This document shows positions 47,344 to 58,923 of a stretch of DNA of 64,000 nucleotides, piece by piece. This stretch comes from Roridomyces roridus (lineage: Eukaryota; Basidiomycota; Agaricomycetes; Agaricales; Mycenaceae), in assembly GCA_029378245.1 (NCBI GenBank), contig JARKIF010000057.1, forward strand, positions 62,001 through 126,000, given 5' to 3'. The position numbers were made by a program, and so were the translations under genes. Numbering within the stretch: position 1 is the stretch's first letter; each line of letters begins with the position of its first letter. The notes beneath the pieces are model-generated. The model was given only the letters and a program-made list of their open reading frames with translations. It did no database searches and was not told the origin of the DNA.

Positions 47344-47970
47344 TAGTGGTGGGTGGGTCCGGTTCAAAGAAGTGGTTCGAACCTGAACCGAACTGAACCG
47401 AACGCCCGTTCGGCGTTCAGGTTCGGAAATTTGCTGAACCTGAACGCAAGGTTCGGTTCAGCGTTCGAGCGGGAGTGTCCGCGTTCGAACGTGAACGCGA
47501 AATCGAACGCCAAAGCCGCCATGTCGAGACTTTTACTGTAATTACATGGTGAATTACCAATTTGATAGTCGACAGAAGAATGAAAACACTCACCCAGTGA
47601 ACTTTCATTCGACCAGAGCCCAAGTCAGATACCTCGGTGGGTCAGTGCTGGCTGTCTGATCCGTCTTGATGGCGCATCACAGCGGCGCGACTCGTATTGT
47701 ATGGGCGATGCACATGTAGGAGTGAAGCGGGTGCTTTGTGTAGGCTGGTAAGTGCTTCCCCAACCACATTTGAGCCTCCCCGCACTGTAATTTCCGCTTG
47801 GATTATGGTGCGTCAAATTCGGGGTTCGAACGCGTTCGAACGCCGAACTGAACGTGAACGCGCGTTCAGGTTCAAGGTTCAGCAGTTTGCTGAACCGAAC
47901 GCTACGTTCACGTTCGGCGTTCAGCAAAAAGGCCCTCGAACGCGAACCGAACCGAACCGACCCATCACTA
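47344..47970. mobile_element. hAT-type MITE 3
   Basis: A 627-bp element with perfect 8-bp target duplications CTTGACCT (47336-47343 and 47971-47978). Inverted termini are TAGTGGTGGGTGGGTCCGGTTC-like and TAGTGATGGGTCGGTTCGGTTC-like (six mismatches or fewer). Both subterminal regions consist of GAACC, CGAACG and CGTTCG words in both orientations. No transposase frame. Confidence 0.85.
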
Positions 47971-48299
47971 CTTGACCTCCAGCGATCCGAGCGTTGTCAA
48001 TATGATCATTGATTTCGGGTTCAGCCGACTCGACCACGATGCCGGCGCTCTCGGCGGCGGGTCTCACTCGACAGCCCGAGATGACCGTCCATTCCGCTGT
48101 TACCCGCGCGGCCCGCAGCGGATGTAAGTACGCGGGTGCCGTTGACCCGTGAACTGAGTTCACGGCCATGAACTTTCTGAAGTACGTATGTTCTCGGTAT
48201 ACCAGCCCAACCGGCTTACATAAATCGTTGTGTTGTTCTTTGCTGTCGTGACTGACTCCTTTACGCTCTGCACGGCTATGTCTCACCTAAAGTGGCGCA

Positions 48300-50050
48300 A
48301 TGGCGGTCTCGTCTGACGGACCTCGAGGTACGGTTCTTTCTCGTCTCGTCTCGAGCATCTCTAATTCCCTCGTTCAGACCGGCGGCGTCAACTCCACCGT
48401 AGTCATCGACGTCAAGGTCAAGGCCAAGCCCGCCGCAGCCGTCCTCAAGGCTGCCCGCGCTCAGATTCTCAGTGCGAAGGTATGTCTCAGTCTTGTCGCC
48501 TATCGTCCACTTCTGACCGCCAACGAAGGCCGAGCTCGCTGCCCAATCGTGGCTCGTGTCGATGCACAAGGAGCTGATGGGCCATGTCACCCGGTCCTCC
48601 CTCCAGCCCGCCGTACCGCTCAACACGCCCAAGACTCCATTTCCGGCCGTCCTTGCTGGAACGGGTGCTTCATCAAGTGCGAAGGTCACCTGCCTCTTGC
48701 GGTAATCGTACCACTTCACTTGCGCCCTAGTCTGTAGCTGATCGCGCTCCAATGATAGGTGTCGTGCGAATGCCGTAAAGTGCCGAGTTTCAAATTCGTT
48801 CCCACGTCCTGTCATCCGCTTCCACGCGTCGCGTCGCGTCCAGCCTGGGTCTCTGCCGTCCGTCGTCGACCCATGACTCCTCAGCTTCGCTGGTGCAGCC
48901 CTCAAGGACGTCAGACCATCACATCCAGCACCCTCAAGCTCGTTCCGCAGTGGCCCAATGGGCTGTATCCGTACCAGCCGGATCTGGTGGCGCGCATTTT
49001 GGATGGGCAGGATCTTCTCTGCGTGCAGCAGACTGGAGGAGGCAAGTCCGCTCTATTCACCATTCCGATACTTGTATCGCAGGAAATGAATCGCAATCCA
49101 CACCTCCATCCGAATCTTCCGACGCACGCACTTCCGCAAGGCGTCGTTGTCACCCCAACCAAGGGCCTGGCGGCTAACATAGTATGTCATTGACCACGTC
49201 TCCTCCACTCCTCTTGAGCTTGTACAGGTCCTCGAACTCAAGCAACTTGGCATCAAAGCACTTGCATACTGCCACGAGACAATCACCGAAGCGCGCAAGG
49301 CCGGGTGTACTCTTGTAGAAACAATCACTGAATGCAAGATATGGAGCAACGTATGTGTCGACCCTGAGCACCTGCGCGACAAAGCTTGGCGTCAAATAAG
49401 CGACTGCGGCGCTTACCGTCTCGTATACGGGTGCACTGACGAGGCGCATCTGGTCAATCTATGGGGCGCAGGCTTTCGTCCGGACTTCCGGCATATCGGA
49501 GGCTTTTTTCGTGGTCGCCTGCCTTCTTCCATGTCTGTATTCGCACTCTCCGCGACACTCCAACCCGGCGCCGCAACCCAATCTGTGTGCTCGAGTCTCG
49601 GAATGTTGGGTGACAACTTTTACGAGCATCGCAGCTCCAATGAGAGACCAAATACTTGGTTCATCATGCTACCCCTCCAGAACGGTTTCGGAAGCCACGT
49701 CTTTCCCCAACTACTATTCTATTTGAACTCTGGACGCAAGGTGGCCATCCATTGTCGGACCATCAAAGATGTTCTACGAGTGTTTCTGTATCTCTGGCGT
49801 TCCCTTCCCCCTGGACCACGCCGCCTACGATGGATAAAGATGTATCAGTCCCTTCGCTCTACCGAGGAGAATAAGGTGATTCTTCAATCCCTAGATGAAG
49901 ACCCGGAGTGCCAGGTGGCTGTTGCCACGGTCGCATCTGCGAATGGATTGAATGTGAAGTCTCTGCTTGATAGTATTTCGCTGGGATTCCCGGAAACCGT
50001 CGACCAACTTTGGCAGGAGAAAGGTCGCGTTGGAAGGAACCCTGATACAC
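48300..50050 (+). pseudogene. RecQ-like DNA helicase, broken and truncated
   Basis: The N-terminus (MAVSSDGPRGTVLSRLVSSI, NSTVVIDVKVKAKPAAAVLK) and the helicase core are those of a multicopy agaricomycete helicase family. Motifs: I TGGGKSALF, Ia VVTPTKGL, II TDEAHLV, III ALSATLQ, V VATVASANGLNV, VI QLWQEKGRVGRN. Stop codons and a frame change lie between the N-terminal part and the core (about 48690-48780). The core ends at 50045, just after motif VI, where a TTTCCGC-rich palindromic sequence begins. The usual long C-terminal region is absent. This family often travels with repeats in these genomes; the present copy is a remnant. Confidence 0.75.
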
Positions 50051-50400
50051 AGGGGGGGAAGCATCATTTCCGCGCCGCAGAAATACATTATTTGCGCAAC
50101 ATTTCCGCAGTATTTCCGCAGTATTTCCGCCAACATTTCCGAGCCGCGGAAATAATATATTTTCCGTGACTTCTATCAAAATTGATCAAAATTTCCGCAC
50201 CATTTCCGCCGTCTACGTCATGTCATCGGCAAAGACTTTCCATATTGGGAGACGACCTTCTATAGCCCTTTTTAGACTTGCCATATCAGGGAAGTTATCC
50301 TTAATAGCCTTTTTGGGGCTTTTTTTTTTTTTTTCTTGGAGGACCCCGGGAACTGCGGCTGGAGTGGCCAAAAAAATCCGCGGATTTCAATAAAGGTGAT
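50051..50400. repeat. TTTCCGC palindromic repeat at the helicase break
   Basis: ATTTCCGC occurs many times and its complement GCGGAAAT at least once, followed by a T-rich run near 50320-50335. The design is like the subterminal arrays of the hAT MITEs in this window, but I found no matching ends or target duplication. Confidence 0.45.
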
Positions 50401-50824
50401 GAGCCTGTACAAGATGCGTCTTCTGCGGCGCATTCATATCTCATTTCTCCGACAGCAATCGTATTACTGTGTAAATCTATTCCAAGATGGGGTTGTACTC
50501 TTCCTCGACCAACATGATGAAGTCCACAAGCTGGAGTGATTCAATGCCCGAGGATTGACCGGCATTGAAAGACATTTACTGATGCCTGTTTTCGCCTAGC
50601 TTCTTACCCTGCAGTCTTGAACCGCTCGTGTATATGCACCAAATTGGCGTGAAAGTGCTAGCGGACTCGTCGGCGGCAGGGTACCCTGTAGGAACGTGGA
50701 GAGGGCTGCAATTGTGTCAGATGAGCAAGTCTGGCCAGACAAGACTCTTACTGACTAACTGCAGCACTGTATGCCGCATAATTCCTGAACGAAATCATGA
50801 GAAAGAAAATGAAAAAAGCTTTGA
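50401..50824. other. No gene resolved
   Basis: No recognisable coding sequence; the missing C-terminal part of the helicase is not found here. Confidence 0.35.
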
Positions 50825-53731
50825 TCAAGACCTACCGAATGCCCCGATGGCATCCAACCGATCTGCGTCTTGGACACAATGCAGCTCGACACAACTATCG
50901 TGCCACTCAGTCCACAGACCCCTCTCCCTCAGCTTCTTCTCGTTGGACCACGACACCTTATCCACGACAAGCGCGACTTGACGCAGTCGCCCATTGAGGT
51001 CAAGGCCGTGTTTCTCGGCCATTGATGCCGATGCCGATGAACGGACAGTGGAAGAGCTGCTGTGACGAGCACTGGAAGGTGAGCTGCTATGGACAGAGCT
51101 GCTAGCCGAGGAGCTGGCGCGGGATGAGGATACAACGGCGCTGCTGGAGCGAGATGATGCTGAGATGACCTCACAACCGAGGAGCGTGCCGAATTCAGCA
51201 GAGCTGCTGGCCCGGATGCTGGCGGAAGAGCTGGCAGAGCTAGAGCGAGCCGATGAAGCAGCTGCACCCGCCGATGAGCCGTAACGAGTCGAAGACGATG
51301 ATGGCGTGATGGAAGAGCCGGCCGAGGAGACAGCAGAACTGCTGGAGCGAACAGCGGAGGATGAAGCAGAGCTGGGATGCGCAGAGCTGCTGGCTACTGG
51401 CTACGGGGCTGGAACGGGCAGAGAAGACGGCAGAACGAGCCGCAGAGGATGAAGCGCCCGCAATGACGAGCCTGAGGCAGCGGCAGATGAGGAGCTGCTG
51501 CGAGCGCTGCTAGATGCCGGGCGGGATTAAGAAACAGAGGTGCTTGCATGGATGGAAGAGGCCCATGTCGGGGCGCCACTTGCACGGGAAACCGGGGCAG
51601 ATGAAGAAGAGGATGAAATCGCGCTGCTCGAATGAACTGCAGAGGAAGATGCAGATGAGCGGGGTACCGAAGAGGAAGCGCGGGAGCTGAGGCCGACAAT
51701 GATTGCACGGTGCTGCTGGAACCAGCTGCAGACGACGCCGCGGAGTTGCTGGCATGCAAAACGGACGCAGAGCTGCTAACCCTCGATGCAGAGGCCGAAG
51801 CAGAAACACTCGAGCTCGCTGAAGAAGCTATTATAAAAAGAATTTCGTCAAGATTCAAGTACAAATATAATTTGTATCACTTGCCTGCGCTGCTCAAGCG
51901 AGAAGATGATGCAGGCCGAGCGCTGACGCTGGAAGCAGACGCTGAGGATGACGCAGAGCTGCTGGCCCGGGCGGAGGCAGAAGCAGAAGCAGACAAAACA
52001 CGAGTGGACGGATGCAGACGGATGCGGACGGCGGCGTCAACGATCCGGTCACCCGATGTGCATCCACGGACGATGGCGGGGACCCCTACGTCCGCGCTGG
52101 TAAGGGTGTCAGCCGAAACGAAAAAGAATCGAGTGAGAGACACTGACATTCTTGATTCAGCGCCCAAAAGTGACATACCCGCATTCAATCAATGCGGACG
52201 ACAGCATCGACGGTACTGTCACTCGATTCGTATTCACGTCCGATGGAGTGGACCCCCACGTCTATGTTGCTATGGGTTTCAGCAAAGACAGACAAGAATC
52301 AGGTGAGATTCACTCACAATTCTGTTTCTGCACCGAAAAAGGTGGTCTGGCCGGACTTGACTGATGTGGACGGCAGCGTCGACGATCCCATCGCCGGAGT
52401 CGCATTCGCGTTCGACGGAGGGGCCTCCTACGTCCGTGTTGGTATGCGTATCAACCGAAACGAGCAAAAAATTAATGAGATTCACTAACATTTGGGATGC
52501 AGCACCCAAAAAGGGACATGGCCGGACTCGACCGATGCGGACGACGGCGTCGACGATCCCATCGCCCGAATGGCATTCCCGTTCGACGGAGGGGACCCCT
52601 AGGTCCATCCTGGTATCGGTCTCAGCCGAAATGGACGAAAATCGAATGAGAGTCACTCACATTCTTGATGCAGCACCCAAAAAAGTGATATGGTGTCGAC
52701 AGTCCCATGCTCCAAATCGCATTCACGTTAGATGGAGGGGACCTCTGCGTCCATGCTGGTGTGCGTGTGAGCCGAAACAAGCACAAAATAAGATAGACTC
52801 ACTTTTTATGCAGCATCCCAAAAAATGATATGGTCGGACTCGACCGCTGCTGACGGCGGTCTGGATGGCCCTATCGATTGAATCGCATTGAAGTTCGACG
52901 TAGAGGACCAGTAAGCCCACGCTGGGGCTGGTGTCATCCGAGAAGAGTAGAAAACGAGTAAGATAGATGCACTTTTTGAAGGGGAGATGGTCGGACTCGA
53001 CCGATGCGGAAGGTGGTCTCGACGGTCTCATGCTCCAAATTGCGTTCACGTTCAACGGAGGGGACCTCTACGTCCATGCTGGTATGCGCGTTAGCCGAAA
53101 CGAGTCAAAAACAAATAAGATGCACTCACTTTTTGAGGCAGCATGCCACAAAAGTGACATGGTCAAACGACCGATCCGGACGGCGGTCTCGACGTTCCCA
53201 GCCTCCGAATCCCATTCAAGTTCGAGGGAGGGGACCTGTAGGTCCATGCTGGATGTGAGTTCGCCAAAACGAGTCAAAAACGAATAAGATGCACTCACAT
53301 TTTAAGGCAGCAAGCCAAAAAAGTGACATGGTCGGACTCGACCGACGCGGACGGCGGTCTCGACGCCCCCATCCCTGAATCACATTCCACTGCGACAGAG
53401 GGGAGCCCGAGGTCCATGCCAGTATACGGGTCAGCTGAAAAGCGTCCAAAAACCATAAGATTCACTCACATTTTGATGCAGTACCTAAAGAATTGACATA
53501 GTCAGACTCGACCGATGACCTCGGTCCAGAGCACAGCCGCGTAATCACAGCGTAGGAATACGGTGGGCAGGCCAAAAAGGAGTACGAGTTGGAAGTCTTT
53601 AATTGAGAGACGGCGGCTTGGGAAGAGGCAGCAGACGAAACAGTTGGTCCCTTGGCCGGGGGCGTTTCGTCGCTGCCCGTAATGTTAAAGGAGGCAGTGC
53701 TTTGCCTGACGCCGCTGCTGCGTACACTCAT
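50825..53731 (-). CDS. Ser/Ala-rich protein with tandem 57-codon repeats (decayed)
   Basis: I read one minus-strand gene. The start MSVRSSGVRQSTASFNITGS is at 53731. Nine units of about 171 bp follow (about 53480 to 52000), then a low-complexity Ser/Ala region (51990-51030; SSASASSVSARPASSS) and a distinct C-terminus MAEKHGLDLNGRLRQVALVV...AIGAFGRS ending at 50825. A unit encodes PSVERECDSGDGIVDA, RIGRVRPCHFLGAAS and a hydrophobic segment. Several units have stops or frameshifts, so the gene may be inactive or partly spliced around them. The plus strand also offers GT-AG borders, so the strand is inferred from the start, the C-terminus and the Ser-rich region. Function unknown. Confidence 0.4.
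51990..53490. repeat. Tandem array, nine ~171-bp units
   Basis: Equivalent points (the GATGCAG-like word) lie at 52160, 52330, 52502, 52673, 52813, 52986, 53141, 53310 and 53481. Intervals are 170, 172, 171, 140, 173, 155, 169 and 171. On the minus strand each unit has a GTGAGTG donor-like word and a CATACCAG acceptor-like word about 51 nt apart. Unit identity is roughly 70-85 percent by eye. Confidence 0.85.
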
Positions 53732-53867
53732 GGCGAGGAGGAGACTTTGAGCAGAGCTTGTTTGGAGGTGAGGTGGTGGCTGACCCTAACCCTAAACTTA
53801 CCCAATCGAGCTGTTGTGGCTGAACAAACGCGTCGCGCCCAGCTCACCACTACCGACACTCCACACA

Positions 53868-54171
53868 ATGGGTGGTACGTCTTCTGAGTCCTTCTCCTTC
53901 CTTTCTCTATCCTTGTTGCCTGCACTGGAGTCTGCAGTTAAGGGTTATGAGATTGCTGAAACCATTCGGCGCCTGGAAGCAGCTAAGCACACTAATGAGG
54001 CCGCCTCGGTGACCAAAACTGGCACTCACTCCTCTGGTTCCAAGTCCTCCACATCTGCCTCCTCCACCACGGGTTTTCAAAAGACATTAGAACCGTTGCT
54101 TTTACTGCCGCGAGATTGGACATAACAAGATTGATTGTCGACTCACATGTCACGGCAGATTGGTGTACCAG
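53868..54171 (+). CDS. Zinc-knuckle exon, gag-like
   Basis: An ATG at 53868 opens MGGTSSESFSFLSLSLLPAL, with an alpha-helical stretch. The exon 54091-54171, after an ATTAG acceptor, reads NRCFYCREIGHNKIDCRL. This is a canonical CCHC knuckle (Cx2Cx4Hx4C). It ends at a CAG|GTGAGT donor. The knuckle and the gag fragment at 55435-55752 suggest remnants of a retroelement or a gag-derived gene. The link between first exon and knuckle exon is inferred. Confidence 0.4.
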
Positions 54172-55434
54172 GTGAGTAGCCCATATTGGGCTACTTACCT
54201 TCCGCATTGGGAGTAAGTGCCTGCATTCAGAAATTCTGTCGTCAGTAAGCGGACTCCCTGTTCCGTGATTCTCATCTCCCATGTTCTCCTGCTCTTGAGT
54301 CTTGCCCACCACCATCTGGCACGACTAACAGACCCCTTTTGTGCGATGGATGCGGATCCTGAGTTGTACGTCTGTATTACACCTGTAAATCCATCGGGCT
54401 CATGGCACACAGTCAGGTGTATGTCCAGAGTCTACATCACCGCCATTTCTTCTTATCGGCGATCACACAGTCCCAACCCCTCCCAGTCTATGCCTTGGGA
54501 AGACAGCATCCTAGATCGACAGACGCAGCTGCTTTTTTTGTACATATACGGGCGTCTGCAGGAAGATCTGGTCATGGACACAGACCAGACCCGAGCTGTG
54601 ATAGCAACACTGTATGACTGGGTCGCACTGGCAGATCCCGGGCCTGTTATCAACGCCACAGCAAGAGTTGAAAACATCCTTCGAAATTATCCGGAACGGA
54701 ATCTTCGTTGACGGCGCACGACACTTGCATGTGTTATTGGCAGTCGTTTATTGTCGCACAGTATGTGAGTTGTTCTGCCTCAGATCCTGCAACAGTGCAC
54801 CAATTCTAATTGTCTGGTCCCAGGAGGAGATTTGGCCAGTCATATCATCTTCAGGATTATGTCCTAGTCAGCGCTCTCCGGTATGGAACTTCTACTGGCA
54901 TGCCTTCTATGCTGATCAATCTACATCCTGTGTGCAGTGTAGAGCGCTCACTACTACTTGACACTGCCGACCACCGCACTCTTGCGACCAGCCCGGAATA
55001 TGACTCGGATGAACTCTCAGAGGCGGACTCAGATGACTCCCAAAAAACCATTTGACCGAGATACAGGCTTACAGCTACTAGCAGTGTACTTATAAGTCCT
55101 TGATGGATTTGTATGTGTCATCACTAGAGGCAAGCCGTCTTTTTTACTGAATCAACTATTTGGCTTTTCAAAGCTCGGACTGGGAGAAGGGTGTAACCGA
55201 GAACGCCACAATTGAGTCTGGCCAGACAAACCAGGGCACGGTGATGACCGAGGACCAACGTCTCGTCCTCGAGAGACTTGCTGAGCTTGAAAGAGAGCTC
55301 AGTATTCTGTGACAAGTTTCCGTCGCTTCGAACACTCACAAGTGGAGTAGCATGCTGTTCCGTCGAATCGTACCTGGGACATGGGTGAATTCTTCACGGG
55401 TCTGTTTGAATTTATCTTCCCAAAAGATTTCTGA
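54172..55434. other. Unassigned frames
   Basis: Plus-strand frames at 54217-54711 (YVCITPVNPSGSWHTVRC, ILDRQTQLLFLYIYGRLQED) and 54810-55055 (ending in an acidic Ser/Asp tail) may be exons of one gene, but I could not join them and recognise no domain. A 13-bp palindrome GGTGAGTAGCCCA/TGGGCTACTTACC lies at 54171-54200. Confidence 0.3.
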
Positions 55435-55752
55435 GTGAGACAACGAAAGTTGTTAAACCGTACCTTCCAGAACAAGTCGCGAGTCGTGGCTCATGTTGCA
55501 CTATTTTTGCAAATCTTCAATACGATTGGATTGCCGGATAATCAAGAGAAACTTGTCCAGCTTTGGCACAGTCTTCGTAGCGACATACAACAGGAGATGT
55601 ATCGACGGGATTTGGACCCCGAGACTGCCTCGTGGGACGAGGTAGTTGACGCCGCTGAACGTGCCGAGACGTTGCTCGATGTCCCCATGACGAGCAACCA
55701 GTCATCTGGAAAATATCAGCCGCATCCCAAGTTCCAACCCGAACGAGTTTGA
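55435..55752 (+). pseudogene. Ty3/gypsy gag fragment
   Basis: A 105-codon frame with the gag capsid-like pattern VALFLQIFNTIGLPDNQEKL, LWHSLRSDIQQEMYRRDLDP and SWDEVVDAAERAE. No neighbouring protease or reverse transcriptase and no LTR. It is a decayed remnant, unrelated in detail to the gypsy element at 59.5-64 kb. Confidence 0.6.
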
Positions 55753-56059
55753 TTCTGACCATCATATTCCTCGACGTCCGAGTCCCGTGGAAACCACCGG
55801 GGAGATGGCGTAGACATTGGAATGGAGTATCAAATTGGGCGGATATCCTGCCCGATCGAGAGGGCATAGGGTGCGTGGAGCGGGGGGATCTCGATCTCGC
55901 TTCGTATCCTCGCCAGGCATTTGGTGGTGATGACAAGCTTAAGACAGCCAGATCGCGTCATAGGGAAGGCCAGGCCATGGAAGAAGTATTGAAGTAATGG
56001 AAAGTCTGAGCGTCATGAGTAGTCAATCAAATGTCGCAGATGCAGCGACACACCTTGTC

Positions 56060-58420
56060 ATTTTTCCGTCCCTGCCACGTCAAATCCCTCTATACCATCT
56101 GCTGAGCCCAGAAACCGGACGGTGTGGATGTCCGAGATGTGGATGCTGAGTTCGGCTGTTGTCCGGGTTGGAGGAGAGAATTCAAGCGAAAAGGATGCGG
56201 GAATGGGTGGTGCGGACCAACGGGGCATAGTAACGCTGTAAAGTCGGTGTTGATAGCTTGAATGAAGGGATTTGAGCAAGAGACGAGTCAGTTGTGTCGA
56301 ATTCTGTGATTACATGCTGTGGACGATGACGGCGCGGATGGCAACGGGGGACTAGGTGAGAGTTGGGAGCATGCGGAGGGGGGCTTGAATGTCGATATAG
56401 GTGGCTTGGATCAAGGCATTTGACCCGAGAGGAGCAGGTTATGATTGGTGGCCCATGGGCGCAGACTTGATGACCACTGACGGCGACGACGACCCAGCAT
56501 TCAAAAAAAGGTGGGAGTGTGTGTATGCAGCTCGAAATTTGATGTTGGCTTGGATGAGAGGATACGAGCCCAAGACAACTAAGTTATGAGGGTTTCTTGT
56601 TTCGGGTGATGATGTGGCGGATATGGGCGACTGTGGCGGCTTTCAATGGTGATGTAGAGCTCAGAAAGTAGTGGGATTGTGTAGCTAGAATTCAAAAGTC
56701 GATTCTGGTAACTTGGATGAGAGAATTCGAGCCGGTGATGAGTAAGTTGTGTTTCTTTTGTTGGGTGATCAATCATCATCATATGGCGGAAATGGGTGGA
56801 GTTCGAAGACTAGCGGGGGTGTATGTCGGGGGTTCTAAAGTAGATGTTGGAGAGTTGGATGAAAGGAATCGCGTAGACGCACCAGGATATGTCCCTTTTT
56901 GTGGTAGATGCTGACTTCATGGGCATTGACGGCAGTGATGACCACGCATCTCAAAGACAAGCTCCGTATGTTACATGTAGCACAATCGTGTGTAGGGAAC
57001 TCGAAAGTGAGGCCCAGAGCTTGGAAGATGGGATTTGACGAAGGAGCGCGTGAGAATTCGTCTTTGTTTCAATGAGGTGACACTGCAGCCTAGCTGTTTG
57101 GGAGCAGAATGCTCACCCTAGCCAACCCGAATTCCATACACTCCATGCCTCTTGAGTGAGAGTGTTCAGAAACTTGAGAAACGGTGGAGGAGAGCGGAGA
57201 GCAACAAGTGTCGGCGTGCGGACGGCATCATTGCCCCTCCTTTCCCTTGCAATGTATCCAGAGGCAAGTTGGAGGCAAGAGAGAGTCGTGGATGAAGTCG
57301 TTTGGACGAGTTGGTGGTACGAGAAGCATGTTACACAAGAAAGAGTGGCAAGCACTGAGCACTCTCGAGGCCACTGGCAAGGACAGAGGTGCACAGCATT
57401 TCCAAAATGGGTCTCTCTCCTTCCCTCCAATTGCAGCTCGGATACCTCACTCTTCCTTGACCTTTTCAACCCTCCAGGCCAAATACCTCCAGACGGAGAT
57501 CAACTTTCATCCCACAACGACACAAACTTCAGGAATGATCTCCAGAATGTCTCCACCTCTTGTAGAGTCCCTCGTCTCGGACTCTCTTGCATCATCCAGA
57601 CTCCCGCAACTTGCTTTCGAACCAGTTCTGCACGAACCTGCTACCTGCCAAGCTGCTTCTTGCAATGCAGTGTTGTCACCACCGTCCACGTGCATGTACC
57701 CCCAAAAACCGAATATCTCCCTTATTCCCCGCTCAAGTTCCTTCATCTTGGCTGGCAGCATCAACATTCAATCCCCCTCTACAAGCCCCCGTCACTTACC
57801 GAACTCCGCGTCGCAATCACGCGCCGCTGCCGCCCCCGATTCTTGCCACATCACCACCCGCAACAAAAAGCACCTAATATCTTCCTTGTCTCGGAATGGA
57901 CTCGACTCATCCGGGCTCCCAGCACCGACCACACTCCCACCACTCTCAGCTGCCCTCGGGCGACGACGCGGTCACCAATGTCCATCAAGTCAGCAACCAA
58001 CACAAACTCCTTGTAATTCCCTCGTCCGGAACTCAAGTTCTTTCATCTCAGTTCTCAATCCCGACTTTCCACCATCCTGCACCTGCCTCCTCCTCCTCTG
58101 TCGAGCTCTCGTCGCCATTCGGTGCTGCCGTCACTGTCAATAAGAAAAACCTTTCATTCTCATTCGTCCACCACTGGATTCCCTTCATTCAAGTTCGTTT
58201 AAGTTCACTTCAGATCTCCTCCATACAATCAGCCCTCCGGCATTGTCCAGCGCCATCATCGTCGTCGATTCCTCGGTACCATGAAATCACAAGACCACCA
58301 GGTCTATATCATATCCGGCTCGATTCCCTTCACCATGATTTCCTTTTCGATACCCATTCATGCTCAAGGCACGCCTCGACTTGCCTTCTCCCGCCACCAC
58401 ACTGCCAGTGTACATAAGTA
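56060..58420. repeat. Degenerate ~165-bp tandem repeat with orientation switch
   Basis: Units between about 56060 and 57030 read on the minus strand, units between about 57650 and 58420 on the plus strand. Matching words are CCACATCATCACCCGAAAC (minus, 56600-56620) and CCACATCACCACCCGCAAC (plus, 57846-57864), each with TTCATC/CTCATCCAAG- and TCTACA-type words at the same offsets. The switch lies near 57.1-57.6 kb. Open frames inside are low-complexity by-products. Confidence 0.5.
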
Positions 58421-58580
58421 GCAGTCTTAGTTATCAAAAAAACGGAGAGGGGGGGAGGGATATACACACATCCGCAGTGCACAAAGCTCGGGGCCAGGCG
58501 TGGAAGTGTGCTGCGACTCGTTGACGTCGGGAGCGATTGCTATTAGCATGTTGAAGAGCGATGGAAGGATGTTGGCGTTC

Positions 58581-58923
58581 TCAATCCGCGGCAGGCTGCA
58601 GCAGGATGAGCCGAATGCCATCCTTCCAAAGTACAGTGTCAAAGAGGAATGACCTGTGGCCACCGTTAGCGAGAACTGAGGAGGGAGGAGAACGGTACAC
58701 ACCAAGTGACCAGGGTCGTCTCGGCGTCCGTCCTAAATTTGACGTCGGTGAGATTGCTGCGCCCGCCGTTAACAGAGGAAGCTGAATACGAGAGAATGCC
58801 AGTAAAATAATCTGATAGTTTCGTCAGATTCTTGCCCAAGACCCAACAATAGAACGACCCTTGCGAGCACCAGCCTTGCATGAGCCCCGGGTATCGTGCA
58901 CCGGATATTTCCCAGATTCCCAT
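58581..58923 (-). CDS. Small spliced ORF of unknown function
   Basis: Two exons with a canonical intron (TG|GTGTGT...CCACAG|G) give about 98 residues, from MGIWEISGARYPGLM to ILLQPAAD and a stop at 58581-58583. The middle (NLTKLSDYFTGILSYSAS, DVKFRTDAETTLVTW) looks like a real protein. Possibly the C-terminal part of a longer gene, or a fragment. Confidence 0.35.

Noticed and set aside
52000..53490. CRISPR array
   Set aside because: Units are 171 bp, diverged and without constant repeat/unique spacer pattern.
53780..53800. CCCTAACCCTAA, telomere-like word
   Set aside because: Only two units; too short to be an interstitial telomere and not at a contig end.
54171..54200. 13-bp palindrome with splice-donor words on both strands
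   Set aside because: Single occurrence with no further structure; a chance palindrome at an exon end is enough.
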